Assembly (NCBI GenBank): GCA_943736015.1 | Contig: OX031059.1 | Span: 57,051,159-57,115,158 of the forward strand | Length of the DNA: 64,000 nt | DNA from: Tridacna crocea | Taxonomy: Eukaryota; Mollusca; Bivalvia; Cardiida; Cardiidae | Direction: 5' to 3' | Shown here: piece after piece, positions 1 through 10,637 of the stretch | Layout: each line of letters opens with the position of its first letter | Numbering within the stretch: the first letter of the stretch is position 1 | Made by a program: the position numbers and the translations under genes | The notes under the pieces: generated by a model | Seen by the model: only the letters and a program-made list of their open reading frames with translations | Databases searched by the model: none | What the model was told of the DNA's origin: nothing

Positions 1-343
1 AAATGATAGTGATCTATGAATTCCTGCAGAAAGTCTTGCTGTAACAGCAGTTGCAACAATAAAATTATTTAATCTATCACCGGAAGGTATGACAGCAGAC
101 TGATTCAGTGGATGAGTTTAATCGGAAGATGATATACGACTTCTATCAAATGTTACAGACTGTATTTTATAATGCATGTCTGCTTTACCCTCATTCAAAT
201 AATCCTGTATTTCACAATCGATGGCTTTTGTACGCAACCTGTGTGAAAAGGAGAAGAGGCAGGCAAACGGCATTTCTTCTTCTTTTTCCTTGAAATTTAT
301 CTATCTGTCAAAACACAAGCCACACTGTCGTTTGAGGGTACAT
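1..343. other. no recognisable feature
   Basis: Unique-looking AT-rich sequence. Two short open frames overlap here, but neither has protein-like composition or a known motif. I see no repeat. Confidence 0.5.
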
Positions 344-571
344 TTAACCCTTTACCAAACAATCCCTACTTTTGACGCCCCTGAGAAAGAAGCCTGTAGA
401 AAACATTGTGGGAAAAGGAGAAAATGCTGGTAACCAGCATTTTCTCCTTTTCCCACAATGTTTTCTACCCTACTGGAAACGAATTTCAATTTTTGTACTA
501 TGTTTATTTTGTCGTCTGCAAGTGCTTTCAATTTGGACCAGTCTGAAATTTTGTTGTTTGGTAAAGGGTTA
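344..571 (+). mobile_element. hp-A MITE, near intact
   Basis: The left end TTAA-CCCTTTACCAAACAATCC is intact. The full 67-nt hairpin is centred on GCTGGTAACCAGC near 432. The right end reads GTTTGGTAAAGGG followed by TTAT, so one base of the right TTAA has mutated. It is the clearest first example of the family: non-coding, with a fold-back core and short terminal inverted repeats. Confidence 0.92.
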
Positions 572-636
572 TTAATTCATGATGTGGAAAGGCTGTTGAT
601 ATGGACCAGTCTAAAGGTGCATTGCACGATAAAGGA

Positions 637-863
637 TAAACTCTGCCTGACAACAAAATCTTAGACAAGTCTAAATTCAAAGCATTTGAAGATGACAAAA
701 TAGATGTGACTCAAAGATTAAAATTCCCTATGGGTAGGATAGAAAACATTGTTGAAAAAAGGAGAAAATGCTGCTTACCAGCATTTTCTCCTATTTCTAC
801 AGTGTTTTCAGAAGCCTCTTTGCTGTGGTTGTTAAACCGTGGGATTGCATTGTAAAGGATTAA
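637..863 (-). mobile_element. hp-A MITE, diverged
   Basis: The right-hand arm comes first (CAACAAAATCTTAGACAAGTC), followed by the hairpin AAAATGCTGCTTACCAGCATTTT, which now has mismatches. It ends GGATTAAGG with TTAA at 860-863. The left TTAA has decayed to TAAA. Confidence 0.8.
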
Positions 864-1029
864 GGAGTTCTGTCATTCAGAGGGTAGACTTAAGCATCGT
901 GAGTTGTCTAAATTAGTATCGGATAATGATCAGGGCCTGCTAATACTGTCTGTGGTTTTCTGATGTCGTACTTTCCTGATTGGCTCATTTCAGATGATGC
1001 CCAAACTTGAAAGTTAAAAGCTTTTACCC

Positions 1030-1092
1030 CTGTACCACATGTTAGGAAAACAGAAAATACTGCTTTCTAGCATTTTCATACAATATTTTTTT
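1030..1092. mobile_element. hp-A hairpin relic
   Basis: Only a decayed hairpin (GGAAAACAGAAAATACTGC / CTAGCATTTTCATACAATA) remains, abutting the next intact copy. Confidence 0.45.
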
Positions 1093-1095
1093 TTC

Positions 1096-1324
1096 TTAAC
1101 CCTTTCCCAAACAATCCCTGGTTTTTATGGGTCAGGAACAGAAGCCTTTTGAAAACATTGTGGGAAAAGGAGAAAATGCTGGTAACCAGCATTTTCTCCT
1201 TTTCCTACAATGTTTTCTACCCTATCATACAGAAAAATCATCTTTTTAGCAACTGTTAATTTGTCATCTGCAAAATGCTTTCAATTTGGTCTGGTCCAAA
1301 ATTTGCCGTTTTGGAAAGGGTTAA
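1096..1324 (+). mobile_element. hp-D MITE, intact
   Basis: Both TTAA duplications are present (1096-1099 and 1321-1324). The termini are CCCTTTCCCAAACAATCCC and TTGGAAAGGG. The arms differ from hp-A (CTGGTTTTTATGGGTCAGG; CAATTTGGTCTGGTCC), but the hairpin is the hp-A one, so hairpin and arms have evolved semi-independently. Confidence 0.92.
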
Positions 1325-1371
1325 CCTGCATCTCTAGAGGTTGCTAATGCACAAAACCTTGGTGAAGGGCA

Positions 1372-1573
1372 TTAACCCAATACCACACAATCCCTACTGA
1401 CGACCCCGAGAAAGAAGCCTTTGGAAAATTGGTGGCATCAGTTTCTTCTTTTCCCACAATGTTTTCTACCTTTCAAAAAACTAATTTCAAATTTTCAGTC
1501 ACTTCTGATTTGTAGTCTGCATATGCTTTTGATTTGGACAAACCTAAAATTTTGTCGTTTGGTAATGAGTTAA
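1372..1573 (+). mobile_element. hp-A MITE, half hairpin deleted
   Basis: TTAA is present at both ends (1372-1375 and 1570-1573). The left half of the hairpin is replaced by GGAAAATTGGTGGCATCAG, while the right half (CTTTTCCCACAATGTTTTC) is intact. Deletion at the palindrome centre is the usual fate of long hairpins. Confidence 0.9.
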
Positions 1574-2074
1574 GTGTTTTCTTGATGCTGGAAATTTATG
1601 AATTAAGATCATATTGTTAATTGGTTTTGTCCAATACTTTAGGCCAAATATATTTGCTAAAATTTCTAGAACATGAAGAGGGAAATAAAATTTATTTTCT
1701 TTTTCAGAAAGCCGAGATGTTAAGAGAGTGTTTTTCATGTCCAAATATAAAACAGAATTGATTTAGTTCAAGATAACCATTGTTGGCTTTATTGACTTCC
1801 AATATCTGTGTTTCTTCAAAGGTGCCTTAACTGTACCATGTTAAATGTCTGTGCCTACTCAGATTTCTATAGTTTCAACCGTCATGTTCTGCAATAGAAC
1901 TAGATTTGTTTTATGGTTGGAATGATCATAGGTCCGAAGTTTTTTTCAGCAATATCCTACCCTACCCATGATCTTGATGTCAACATGGTGGACTTATAAT
2001 ATCTTGGTCTACACTTTCTGATACATCAAAGTTTCACAATATCGTTTTTTAGGGCTTTATAGATTTTCCACCAT
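1574..2074. other. no recognisable feature
   Basis: About 500 bp of AT-rich, apparently unique sequence. No long open frame, repeat or RNA gene was seen. Confidence 0.5.
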
Positions 2075-2305
2075 GAACTGTTTACCACACAATCCTGACT
2101 TTTAACGACCCTGGGAAAGAGGCCTTTTTGAAAACATGGTGGGAAAAGGAGAAAATGCTGGTAACCAGCATTTTCTCCTTTTCCCACAATGTTTTCTACC
2201 CATTGAAAAAAAAAAAAATCAGTATTTTAGCAACATTTAATTTGTTGCCTGCTAATGCTTTTAATTTTGACCAGTCTAAAATTCTGTTGTTATTGGTAAA
2301 ATTAA
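2075..2305 (+). mobile_element. hp-A MITE
   Basis: The left end is decayed (CTGTTTACCACACAATCC). The hairpin is complete apart from one arm substitution (CATGGTGGG). A 13-nt A run lies in the right arm. The right end is TTGGTAAAATTAA. Confidence 0.88.
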
Positions 2306-2783
2306 GAGTTAATGAGCTACTTGATTCATATATATATTCGACCTGATGATAAGTACATGTCCAAACTTTTATTGAGCGATACCTTAGTCATGTCCATACT
2401 TATATCAATGTCAAGGTCCCAACTTTTGGATTTACATTAAATTTTTTCTAGAACTTACTTTTCAGACAAAACAATAGTCAGACTGACCCATTCCTACACC
2501 TCATCCAAATTTTCAAAAAATTTTATAATCTTACAGAAACTTGACATTTGGATTTTTACTAACTCCAATACAGTGTAATTCTTATATAATTTACAGTTGA
2601 TTCATCAAAGCATGGCAAAACTGATTACATTTTTGGCCAATTATTGTGCTTGCAGGTCTCGTAATAAAGATTTTGCCTAATGGATCTAATTTGATTTGGT
2701 CAAACATCAGCAAAATGGCCCTTCTGAAAAAAAAACACAGGAAAGCATAGAATACTGTCATGCATGTTTTCACTTTGATCAAG
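2306..2783. other. no recognisable feature
   Basis: AT-rich spacer with no repeat or coding signal that I can support. Confidence 0.45.
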
Positions 2784-3363
2784 CAGTTAGTACAGGTAAT
2801 TGTCCCCAAAGGGGATGTTACTTTTTGGCTGGTCGCCTCTGGGCACACAGACAATCAGGACAAAATCAGTTGAAAGCTCCACACAGATTTTGTGCGCAAG
2901 TTTGAACTTTTATAATTTCCCAAATAAAGCACAAAACTAGGATTTAAACATACCTGTGGCTGCGTATTCAATATTCCTTTGTTTAAAATACAAATATTTT
3001 CAATATTTTCGAGTTGTTTACTTTCCCGAAAACATACAAAATGACAGCCATGCAAGATAAATTTCGTCCGTGTTTTTTCCGAGATAAACATGTTATAAAC
3101 GACTTCTACAAGCTCATTATGTAATGAATGGTTTATTAATTTGTTTTTGGTCATATTTATTACTAAGAGTTAATTGCAGGTCATGTTTATTACTAAAAGT
3201 TAATTGCATTTCGCTTGCAATACAGATAAAACCGACGAAACAGAAAGTCAGCGTAGCGCTCTATATTTGCTACCAGAAAATTTACAATGGACTTGAGACA
3301 GTATGGTGTATTGTAAATGTCCAAATATGAAAACAATCACCAGAACTTCTCATTATTGAGAGT
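2784..3363. repeat. dispersed ~570-bp repeat, copy 1
   Basis: This aligns along its length with 18405-18985. Shared blocks include TGTCCCCAAAGG, GACAAAATCAGTTGAAAG, CACAGATTTTGTGCGCAAGT, CCGAGATAAACATGTT and TTTACAATGGACTTGAGAC. There are no obvious terminal inverted repeats. A short plus-strand frame (ATG at 3041, ending at TAA around 3121) and a longer minus-strand frame both stay partly open in the two copies. I cannot tell whether this is a transposon or a captured 5' gene region. Confidence 0.75.
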
Positions 3364-3394
3364 AATCAAGCAGTATGTGTTGCAAAATAGTATC

Positions 3395-3560
3395 ATACCT
3401 TTTCAAGATGACAAAATTTCAGTCTTGTCCAAATCAAAACTATTTTCAGTGGGCATATTTTATGTTTATTAAAACATGACTTGGCCTTTCAAAGTTAAGA
3501 AAACATTGTGGGAAAAGGGGAAAATGCTGGTTACCAATATTTTCTCAGCCTAAGATCTTT
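3395..3560 (-). mobile_element. hp-A MITE, truncated
   Basis: The right-hand arm (AAATTTCAGTCTTGTCCAAAT) and the first hairpin half are recognisable. The second hairpin half breaks off after GCTGGTTACCAATATTTTCTC. Confidence 0.7.
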
Positions 3561-3659
3561 TCAAAATGGGTCTCCCTGAGGATCAGTCAAAATGATAAAG
3601 CCTGAAGATTATTTTTAAGAATATTTGAATTTCATTTAGTTCAAGAATACTGTGTCCCC

Positions 3660-3887
3660 TTAAGCCATTACCACACAATCCCTACTTCTGACGACCCTGA
3701 GAAAGAAGCCTGTAGAAAACATCGAGGGAAAAGGAGTAAATGCTGGTTACCAGCATTTTCTTCTTTTCCCACGATGTTTTCTGCACTTCACAAAACAAAT
3801 CTCAAATTTTCAGTCACTTTTATTTCGTCATCTCCAAATGCTTTTGATTTGGACCAGCCTAAAATGTTGTCGTTTGGTAATGAATTC
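3660..3887 (+). mobile_element. hp-A MITE with hairpin centre in reverse phase
   Basis: TTAA at 3660-3663 starts the element. The arms are in '+' order, yet the hairpin centre reads GGTTACC, the form otherwise seen in '-' copies. Either the palindrome flipped or the central base mutated. The right end has decayed to GGTAATGAATTC. Confidence 0.88.
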
Positions 3888-4029
3888 AATCATTTTCTGT
3901 GCCTCAAAGTTTTCTGAAGAGGGCTCAGGTATTCCTTTGGGAGTAAACCCTATGAAGTGCATTGAAATTTGGATATCAATTTTCCTGTTTGATCCTCTTT
4001 ATATGTGAGGGAAAGTCTGTATACTTTTT

Positions 4030-5110
4030 TATACGCCTGAAGGGTCGTATTATATTATGTTATACACCAGGTCGTCCGTCCGTTAGCAATTTCTTGTTTG
4101 CGCAACTCCTCCTACAGTTTTCATCGGAATTATTTGAAACTTGCCACAATGAATCTCCATGATGTCTAGTTGTGCACCTGACTCTCAGAATTTGGAAAAC
4201 TGTTTGCATTCTAAAATTATCTGCCCATGATTTCTGAAATAAACATCTTTTCACTTAGAATTTTGTTCAGGCCATAACTTCCATACTATAAAAGGTATCA
4301 ACTTGAAACTACATACACTGATAGAACACATTATGGAGAAGTGCACTGCACATGAAACATAACTCTGCCTGCCACCTTTATTTTTTGAGTTATTGCCCTT
4401 TGTTAATTTTCAGTTTTAATTTTTGTCCAGGCCATAACTTCCAAACTATAAAAGCTAATAACTTGCAACTTCATACACTGATAGAACACATTATGGAGAA
4501 GTGCAGTGCACATGAAACATAACTCTGCCACGTTTATTTTTTGAGTTGTTGCCCTTTGTTAATTTTCAAATTGAATTTTTGTCCAGGCCATAATTTCCAA
4601 ACTATAAAAGCTATTAACCTGGAACTTCATATGCTGATAGAACACATTATGGAGAAGTGCAGTGCATATGAACCATAACTATGTGACCTTTATTTGTTGA
4701 GTTATTGCCCTTTGTTAATTTTCAGTTTAAATTTTTGTCCAGGCCATAACTTCCAAACTATAGAAGCTATTAACTTGGAACTTTATACACTGACAGAACA
4801 CATTATGGAGAAGTGAAGTGCACATGAACCATAACTATACCACCTTTATTTTTTGAGTTATTGCCCTTTCTAAATTTTCAGATTGAATGTTTGTCCAGGC
4901 CATAACTTCCAAACTGTAAAAGCTATTAACTTGGAACTTCATGCACTGATAGAACACATTATGAAGAAGTGCATTGCACATGAACCATAACTCTGCCAAC
5001 TTTATTGTTTTAAGTTATTGCCCTTTGTTAATTTTTAGTTTGAATATTTGTCCAGGCCATAACTTTCAAACTGTTAAAGCTGTTAACTAGGAACTTCATA
5101 CACTGATAGA
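4030..5110 (+). mobile_element. HINE-like element with 156-bp tandem array
   Basis: It begins TTTTTATACGCCTGAAGGG..CGTAT, a small hairpin, followed by GTCCGTCCG. Six tandem units follow, marked by GGCCATAACTT near 4270, 4430, 4586, 4742, 4899 and 5054 (155-160 bp period). Each unit carries ACTGATAGAACACATTATGG and TTATTGCCCTTTGTTAATTT. The same TTATTGCCCTTTGTT unit recurs in the 33.7-37.2 kb element. No 3' terminal hairpin was found, so the element is probably 3'-truncated. Confidence 0.75.
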
Positions 5111-5305
5111 GTGAAAAAGCATTTCTTAAGTGTTAAAGACTGATACACATTTCAATTTCAAGCTTTTCCTCTAAGAATATTTCTTTTAATCTAAAGACTT
5201 GATAGAAGATCAAAATCACACAATTTGTGTTGAATAATCTTAATCTTCACAATTCTCTAAAGTGCACCTGGAGTTGTCATCATGCTAAAATTTCCATGGT
5301 ATCCC

Positions 5306-5523
5306 TTGACCCATTACCACACAATCACAAGTTTTAACGACCCTGAGGGAAAAGTCTATTGAAAACATTGTGGGAAAAGTAGAAAATACTGGTAACCTTT
5401 TCCCAACAATGTTTTCTACCCTATCAAAGACTAATTCTATCAATTGAGCCCCATTTGAATTAACATCTGCTAATGCTTTGAATCTGGACAAGTCCAATAT
5501 TTTGTGGTTTGGTAAAGAGTTAA
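5306..5523 (+). mobile_element. hp-A MITE
   Basis: Left flank TTGA, right flank TTAA (5520-5523). The hairpin is shortened at its centre (ACTGGTAACCTTTTCCC). The right arm belongs to the CAATTGAGCC subfamily. Confidence 0.88.
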
Positions 5524-5718
5524 AGTACATATGGGTTATTTTAGTGCCTGTGCAGGCAGTATAAGACAAGATCAGGCTGCACTTTTTTTGCATTCCAATC
5601 TTTGATCAAGTTTGCTTGCTTTGCAGAAACTTTTTGAACAAAAGCAACAAATTGCTATTGCATTTATTTGCAGTTTTTATTCCGGACTGAAGATGTGCTT
5701 CAGGGTTTATTTGGTGCT

Positions 5719-5938
5719 TTAACTCTTTACTACACAATCTTGACTTTTTTCAGCGCTTTTAGATGGCTTTTGAAAACACTAAGGAAACAGGAGAAAATGC
5801 TGGTAATCGGCATTTTCTTCTTTTCCCACAATGTTGTCGAAGCTTTCAAGTACAAATTTCATCAATTAGGCTACAATTGTCGACTGCAAATGCTTCTATT
5901 GAGAACCATCTATAAATCTGATGTTTGGTAAAAAGATA
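5719..5938 (+). mobile_element. hp-A MITE, diverged
   Basis: TTAA at 5719-5722, then CTCTTTACTACACAATC. The hairpin reads GAAAATGCTGGTAATCGGC. The right end is GTTTGGTAAAAAGATAA without an intact TTAA. Confidence 0.8.
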
Positions 5939-6364
5939 AAGGTTAGCGTCTAATGCTTCATACATGAAAATCTCATCAAATTGAATGCTTTCAGATATTC
6001 CAGTGGGAACTGAATTTAATTTTTGGCTTTCCTATGACATATTGGAAACAAAATCCGATGATAATTGAACTTTCGCCCCTAGAGTGCTCTACATAAATGA
6101 AATTGATATTTTTATCTTAGTAAAGAGAATTAAACATTGCTTCTAGGTGTTATGTTATCTAGTATATCATCGCAAAGTATCATACAGTGTAGATCAAGAT
6201 CAGAATGATGATTTTCATCCAGGGCAACAATCTGATCTTTGGTTGCATTGTTTCGGTATGAGTTGTGTCTAAAAAGTCAACTCCACAGCTTTTTATAATG
6301 ATTATACCAGCTTATACAATACAACTTGTTATAATATGATTATAGCTTATACAAATCAAATTTT
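5939..6364. other. no recognisable feature
   Basis: AT-rich spacer. A fragment AGTGTAGATCAAGATCAGA (about 6188) resembles one arm of the palindromic K element described at 60255-60335. Confidence 0.4.
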
Positions 6365-6520
6365 TTCCAAAAAATCCACGGTTTTAACGACCCTACTGGA
6401 GAAGGCTTTTCAAAACATTTGTGGCAAAGGAGAAAATGTTGGTAACCAGAAATTCCTCATTTTCAGTAATATGAGCTATATGCTTGTACAGTTTGCTGCC
6501 TACAAAATTAATGCTATCAG
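6365..6520 (+). mobile_element. hp-A relic
   Basis: A decayed left arm (TTTTAACGACCCTACTGG) and hairpin (GGCAAAGGAGAAAATGTTGG) are visible. The right arm is barely recognisable. Confidence 0.55.
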
Positions 6521-6670
6521 TTTGCTACTTATGTTTTGCATGAAATTTGTAACTGTTGATGTTCACTTCTGCCATGTTCTCTGGGAAGAAGGAGGAGACC
6601 TGGTTGGAATACTTGTACAGCCTGAAGTTTTGAACAACATTATTTTGTAAATTTGAATAATGACGCTACT

Positions 6671-6899
6671 TTAACCCTTTCCCAAACGACAAACTTTTGG
6701 ACTAGACCAAATTGAAAGCATTTGCAGATGACAGTTCAACTCTTGCTGAAAAGATGATTTCTGTCTATGATATGGTAGAAAACATTGTGGGAAAAGGAGA
6801 AAATGCTGGTTACCAGCGTTTTCTCCTTTTCCCACAATGTTTTCAAAAGGCTACTATTCCAGACCCGTAAAAACCAGGGATTGTTTGGGAAAGGGTTAA
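6671..6899 (-). mobile_element. hp-D MITE, intact
   Basis: TTAA at 6671-6674 and 6896-6899. The termini are CCCTTTCCCAAACGAC and GTTTGGGAAAGGG. Complete hairpin with a GGTTACC centre. It is the reverse-orientation counterpart of 1096-1324. Confidence 0.93.
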
Positions 6900-6998
6900 G
6901 ACCTGATTTCTACTTGTATTTCAGTTGTATTCAGTCTTGTGTGTTAATGAGCTACCGGTTGTGCTGTTGTAATATCTTTTAGCAAAGCTGGTACTAGT

Positions 6999-7136
6999 TT
7001 AACTCTTTTCACATGGCAAAATTTTAACATGCCCAAATTAAAAGCATTTGCAGACAACAATGCTGGTCACCAGCATTTTCTCCTTTAACCACAAAGTTTT
7101 CAAAAGGCTTCTTTCTTAGGGTTGTTTAAGGGTTCA
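6999..7136 (-). mobile_element. hp-A MITE, internally deleted (138 bp)
   Basis: TTAA at 6999-7002. The first half of the hairpin is mostly missing: the arm GCATTTGCAGACAACA runs directly into ATGCTGGTCACCAGCATTTTC. It ends GTTTAAGGGTTCAA. Confidence 0.8.
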
Positions 7137-7146
7137 ACTGGTTTTC

Positions 7147-7373
7147 TAAAACCTTTACTACATACGATACTCATTTCTAGGCATTGCTTGTAGGAGCCTG
7201 TAGAAAACATTGTGGCAAGAGGTGAAATTGCTCCTGACGAGCAATTTCACCTTTTGCCACAATGTTTTCTACACTATCAAAAGGTGTCATATACACATCA
7301 ACGGCTTCATCCTTACTTTTATTTAGGGTCAGTTAGAGATACCATAGAAATGCCTTATGGGGTAAAGGGTTAA
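7147..7373 (+). mobile_element. hp-B MITE
   Basis: The arms are CGATACTCATTTCTAGGCATT and AGGGTCAGTTAGAGATACC. The hairpin is AGGTGAAATTGCTC/CTGACGAGCAATTTCACCT. Right TTAA at 7370-7373; the left has decayed to TAAA. Termini ACCTTTACT/GGTAAAGGG. Confidence 0.9.
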
Positions 7374-7737
7374 CCTAAACTATTAACAGCAGCCAACTTT
7401 AAAAAAATAGATCGAGATGTGATATTCATGAAAAAGAAAATCTCCCCACAGTCATGTTTCTTGGTACCAATTTGGTTGTTTCTTGTAGCCTAGATATTTT
7501 TATGATCCCATGAATATTTCAATCCTGACAGAAACAGGAAAGAAGTGGACTGCCTCATAGCAATTTCACAGCAGTTATTAGCTTGACTACTGACTTGGAA
7601 GAGAGTAATAATATACTTTATTGCCTAATAGAGCAAAAGCAAGGTCTACAGAATGGGAGAAAAAGATTTACATCTTGAAGGTCAAGGTTCTTATTGAACC
7701 TAACATCAAGGCCAAGGATAACATCAGATATTGTTGT
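7374..7737. other. no recognisable feature
   Basis: AT-rich spacer between two MITE families. No coding or repeat signal was recognised. Confidence 0.45.
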
Positions 7738-7739
7738 CT

Positions 7740-7933
7740 AGAGCTGCATAATATGGGGTGTGACAATATTTTAAATCCATTAATTCTCGATCAAACTTTA
7801 TGTTGTGGGTACTCATTAGAATCACCTCCTTGAGACAATTCTAATGGGCATCTGTAACATAGGGTGTGGTGGAGAGTACTTAATATTTTTCATTTTAAAA
7901 TCAAAATCTCTGCCTTTAACAGGACCTCTGGTT
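7740..7933. mobile_element. E-type foldback MITE, decayed
   Basis: The core ATGTTGTGGGTACTCATTAGAATC pairs imperfectly with GAGACAATTCTAATGGGCATC. The ends are an eroded AGAGCT / AGGACCTC. It is the same family as 11405-11593 and 17344-17533. Confidence 0.65.
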
Positions 7934-8112
7934 GTTGATAGTGAAGTTTAAGGTAAGACGGATTAGTGTATTCCATCTTATCAAAATGTGCATCAGTCTT
8001 ATTCAAGCCACATTTAATTAGAAATCTACCTGTGTTTTCAATTTGAGCTAGACTAAAATCTCATGGTTTAGTTAAGAATGAATATCATATTTCATTGTAC
8101 AAAAGGCATTTC

Positions 8113-8325
8113 TTTACCACGTGAAAACATTTTATACTTGTCAAAGTTAAAAGTATTTGCAGATGATAATTTAAATTTGACTCTAATGATTGAAATGGTC
8201 TTTGAAAGGGTAAGAAATATTATAGAAAGAGGAGCAAATGCTGGTTATGAGCATCTTCTTCTTTTCCTAAATTTTTTGAAAAAGAAAAGGCTTCCTCCTC
8301 AGAGTTGTTAAAAGGGAGATTTTGT
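8113..8325 (-). mobile_element. hp-A MITE, decayed
   Basis: The right arm (TATACTTGTCAAAGTTAAAAG; TTTGCAGATGATAATT) comes first. The hairpin GCAAATGCTGGTTATGAGCATC has mismatches. A separate scrap of an hp-A right end (TTTCAATTTGAGCTAGACTAA) lies just upstream at about 8038-8074. Confidence 0.7.
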
Positions 8326-8332
8326 GAAACCC

Positions 8333-8561
8333 TTAACCCTTTACCCCATAGGGCATTTCTGTGGTATCTCTAATTGACCCTAAATAACAGCAAGGATGAA
8401 GCTGTTTCTTATGTGTATATGACACCTTTTGATAGCATAGAAAACATTGTGGCAAAAGGTGAAATTGCTCGTCACGAGCAATTTCACCTTTTGCCACAAT
8501 CTTTTCTAAAGGCTCCTACAAGCAATGTGTAGAAATGAGTATCTATGGAGTAAAGGGTTAA
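8333..8561 (-). mobile_element. hp-B MITE, intact
   Basis: TTAA at both ends (8333-8336 and 8558-8561). Termini CCCTTTACCCCATAGGGC and ATGGAGTAAAGGG. Hairpin AGGTGAAATTGCTCGTCACG fully paired. Confidence 0.93.
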
Positions 8562-8703
8562 AGCAGATTTCACAATCGTAGTTACCATTGTAACCAGTGT
8601 AAATAAAAATTTGCAGCCCAATCTTTGATCCATGCTATACCCTTTGCTGAAACATTGTAGACAAAAGCAGCCATAAAATTGCAGTTATTTGAGTCCTATA
8701 AAT

Positions 8704-8998
8704 CCTTTTTACCAGGCGACATAATTCTGACTTGTCCAAATTAAAAGCATTTGCATACAACAAAAAAGGTTTGACTCGGAAAATTGCAATTTGCTTATGG
8801 AAGGGTAGAAAACATTGTTGGAAAAGGAGAAAAAGCATTTGCATACATCAAAAAAGATTTGAATCAAAAATTGCTATTTGCTTGTGGAGGGGTAGAAAAC
8901 ATTGTGGGAAAAGGAGAAAATGCTGATTACCACATTGTTTTTCAAATGGCTTCTGTCCTAGGGTCTTAAAAACCAGGGGTTGTTTGGTAAAGGTTTAG
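8704..8998 (-). mobile_element. hp-A/D MITE with internal tandem duplication
   Basis: The segment from AAAGCATTTGCATACA through GTAGAAAACATTGT.GGAAAAGGAGAAA occurs twice in tandem (about 8740-8831 and 8832-8925), so the element has two copies of one arm plus half-hairpin and lacks most of the other hairpin half. The right end is TTGTTTGGTAAAGG. Confidence 0.85.
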
Positions 8999-9210
8999 AC
9001 TTGCAATTCCTGAATAGTTTCTTGTACAGAGCTGCCTTAATATTGCACTTTGTGCCAAACTAGATTTAAACCTGCAATTCCTGGATAGCATCCTGTACAA
9101 AGCTGACTGATCATTACTCTTTGTGTCAAACTGGATTTTTAACCTGCAATTTCTGAATATCATCCTGGACAAAACTGACTGAGCATTGGCCTTCTGTGCC
9201 AGACTACGAA
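8998..9210. repeat. three-copy ~72-bp tandem repeat
   Basis: The unit begins ACYTGCAATTCCTGRATAG near 9000, 9071 and 9143 and contains TGTACAAAGCTGACTGA and GTGTCAAACTGGATTT. The period, 71-72, is a multiple of three in the last pair, which keeps a minus-strand frame open; I do not regard that frame as a gene. Confidence 0.8.
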
Positions 9211-9256
9211 ATATTACACTCATCCAAATTCATAGCACTTGCAGATCATGTTGGGC

Positions 9257-9485
9257 TTGACCCTTTACCAAACAATCCCTGCTTTTTACAATCCTAAGAT
9301 AGAAGCCTTTTGAAAACATTGTGGGAAAAGGAGAAAATGCTAGTAACCAGCATTTTCTCCTTTTCCCACAATGTTTTCTACCCTGCTGGAAACAAGTTTC
9401 AATTTTTGAGTTGTGTTTATTTTGTAGAATGCAAGTGCTTTCAATTCCGACCAGTCTAAAAATTTGTTGTTTGGTAAAGGGTTAA
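9257..9485 (+). mobile_element. hp-A MITE
   Basis: Left flank TTGA (9257-9260), right TTAA (9482-9485). Hairpin complete with one mismatch (GCTAGTAACCAGC). The right arm reads TTCCGACCAGTCTAAAAATTT. Confidence 0.92.
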
Positions 9486-9523
9486 GTAATGAAATATGTA
9501 TTTGAAAGTGAAGAAAAGATTGT

Positions 9524-9743
9524 TTAACTTGTTACCAAACAACAAAATTTTAGACTTGTCCAGATGGAAAGCACTTGCAGACGACAAAATAAAAGTGATC
9601 ACAAATTTGAAATCTGTTCTGTGAAGGGTTGAAAAATTGTTGGAAAAGGAGAATACTGGTTACCATAATTTTCTCCTTTCCCCACAATGTTTTCCTCTTT
9701 CTCAGGGTCATCAAATGCAGGGAGTCTATGGTAATGGGTTTAA
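9524..9743 (-). mobile_element. hp-A MITE, shares TTAA with next
   Basis: TTAA at 9524-9527; right TTAA 9740-9743 is also the left TTAA of the hp-B copy that follows (GGGTTTAACCC). The hairpin is shortened (GGAGAATACTGGTTACCATAA). Confidence 0.88.
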
Positions 9744-9966
9744 CCCTTTACTCCATAGATACTCATTTTTACGCATCGCTGGCAGGAGACTTGGGAAAAC
9801 ATTATGGCAAAAGGTGAAATTGCTCGTGACGAGCAATTTCACCTTTTGTCACAATGTTTTCTATGCTATCAAAAGATGCCATATACACATAAGAACGGCT
9901 TTATCTTGTTGTTATTTAGGGTCAGTAAGAGATACCATAGAAATACCTTATGGGGGAAAGGGTTAA
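9740..9966 (+). mobile_element. hp-B MITE, intact
   Basis: TTAA 9740-9743 and 9963-9966. Hairpin AGGTGAAATTGCTCGTGACG paired throughout. Ends CCCTTTACTCCATAG and GGGGGAAAGGG. Confidence 0.92.
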
Positions 9967-10060
9967 AGGAGAAAATGCTGTTTACCTTCTTTTCCACACT
10001 GTTTCAAAAAACATTGTTTCTTGGGGCTGCTGAAACACAGAAAAGTTTGGGAAAGGGTAA
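9967..10060 (-). mobile_element. hp-A fragment
   Basis: Starts inside the hairpin (AGGAGAAAATGCTGTTTACC) directly after the hp-B TTAA and ends near GTTTGGGAAAGGG. The first arm is absent. Confidence 0.6.
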
Positions 10061-10397
10061 AAATTATAGGAGCTTTATAGGTGAAAGGTTAAGTAAAGAT
10101 TAGTAAATGGGATGTGATAATTGGGTCTGGCATCATATCATAGACAGTAAGTGTGTTCTTTCTTGGAATCCTGGTATCCAATATCTATAGTCAGTCTCAC
10201 TAGTTCATTTCAGTTTGGCATTTTGCTTTTGTGATACCTTAAACAATTATTGAATGACAAAACTTATGGCTTTGTCAAACAAGCTTACGGAAATATAATG
10301 GCAAGAAAACGAATGATACCATGCAGAATTAAGGTGTCAGATGACAAAGTTCCTCTCCTCTGCAACTCGAGACTGGCACAATCATTGTGTGTGGCGT
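10061..10397. other. no recognisable feature
   Basis: Spacer of about 340 bp. Nothing recognised. Confidence 0.4.
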
Positions 10398-10625
10398 TTA
10401 ACCCTTTACCACACAATGCCGACTTTTGACGACACTGAGGAAGAATCCTTTTGAAAACATAGTGAGAAAAGGAGAAAATGCTGGTTTCCAGCATTTTCTC
10501 CTTTTCCCACAGTGTTTTCTACTCTTTTGAAGAGAAAATTGCACCATTTGAGCCACTAGAAATGTTGTCTGCAAATGTTTTCAAGTTGGAACAAGGCTGA
10601 AATTTTGTCATACAGTAAAGGGTAA
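10398..10625 (+). mobile_element. hp-A MITE (GCACCATTTGAGCC subfamily)
   Basis: TTAA 10398-10401, end GTAAAGGGTAAA. Hairpin near perfect (GCTGGTTTCCAGC centre). The right arm carries GCACCATTTGAGCCACT, diagnostic of a subfamily also seen at 11718, 17733, 45396 and 58561. Confidence 0.92.
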
Positions 10626-10637
10626 AGAAGCCACACA

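Noticed and set aside
372-575. Open frames reading ENIVGKGENAGNQHFLLFPQ and KMLVTSIFSFSHNVF, recurring all over the window
   Set aside because: They are translations of the hp-A hairpin in its different frames and orientations. They start and stop with the MITE and carry no independent coding signal.
4261-5110. Satellite array independent of any element
   Set aside because: The units match the 156-bp array inside the HINE at 33.7-37.2 kb and are preceded by a HINE-like head, so they are annotated as part of that element.
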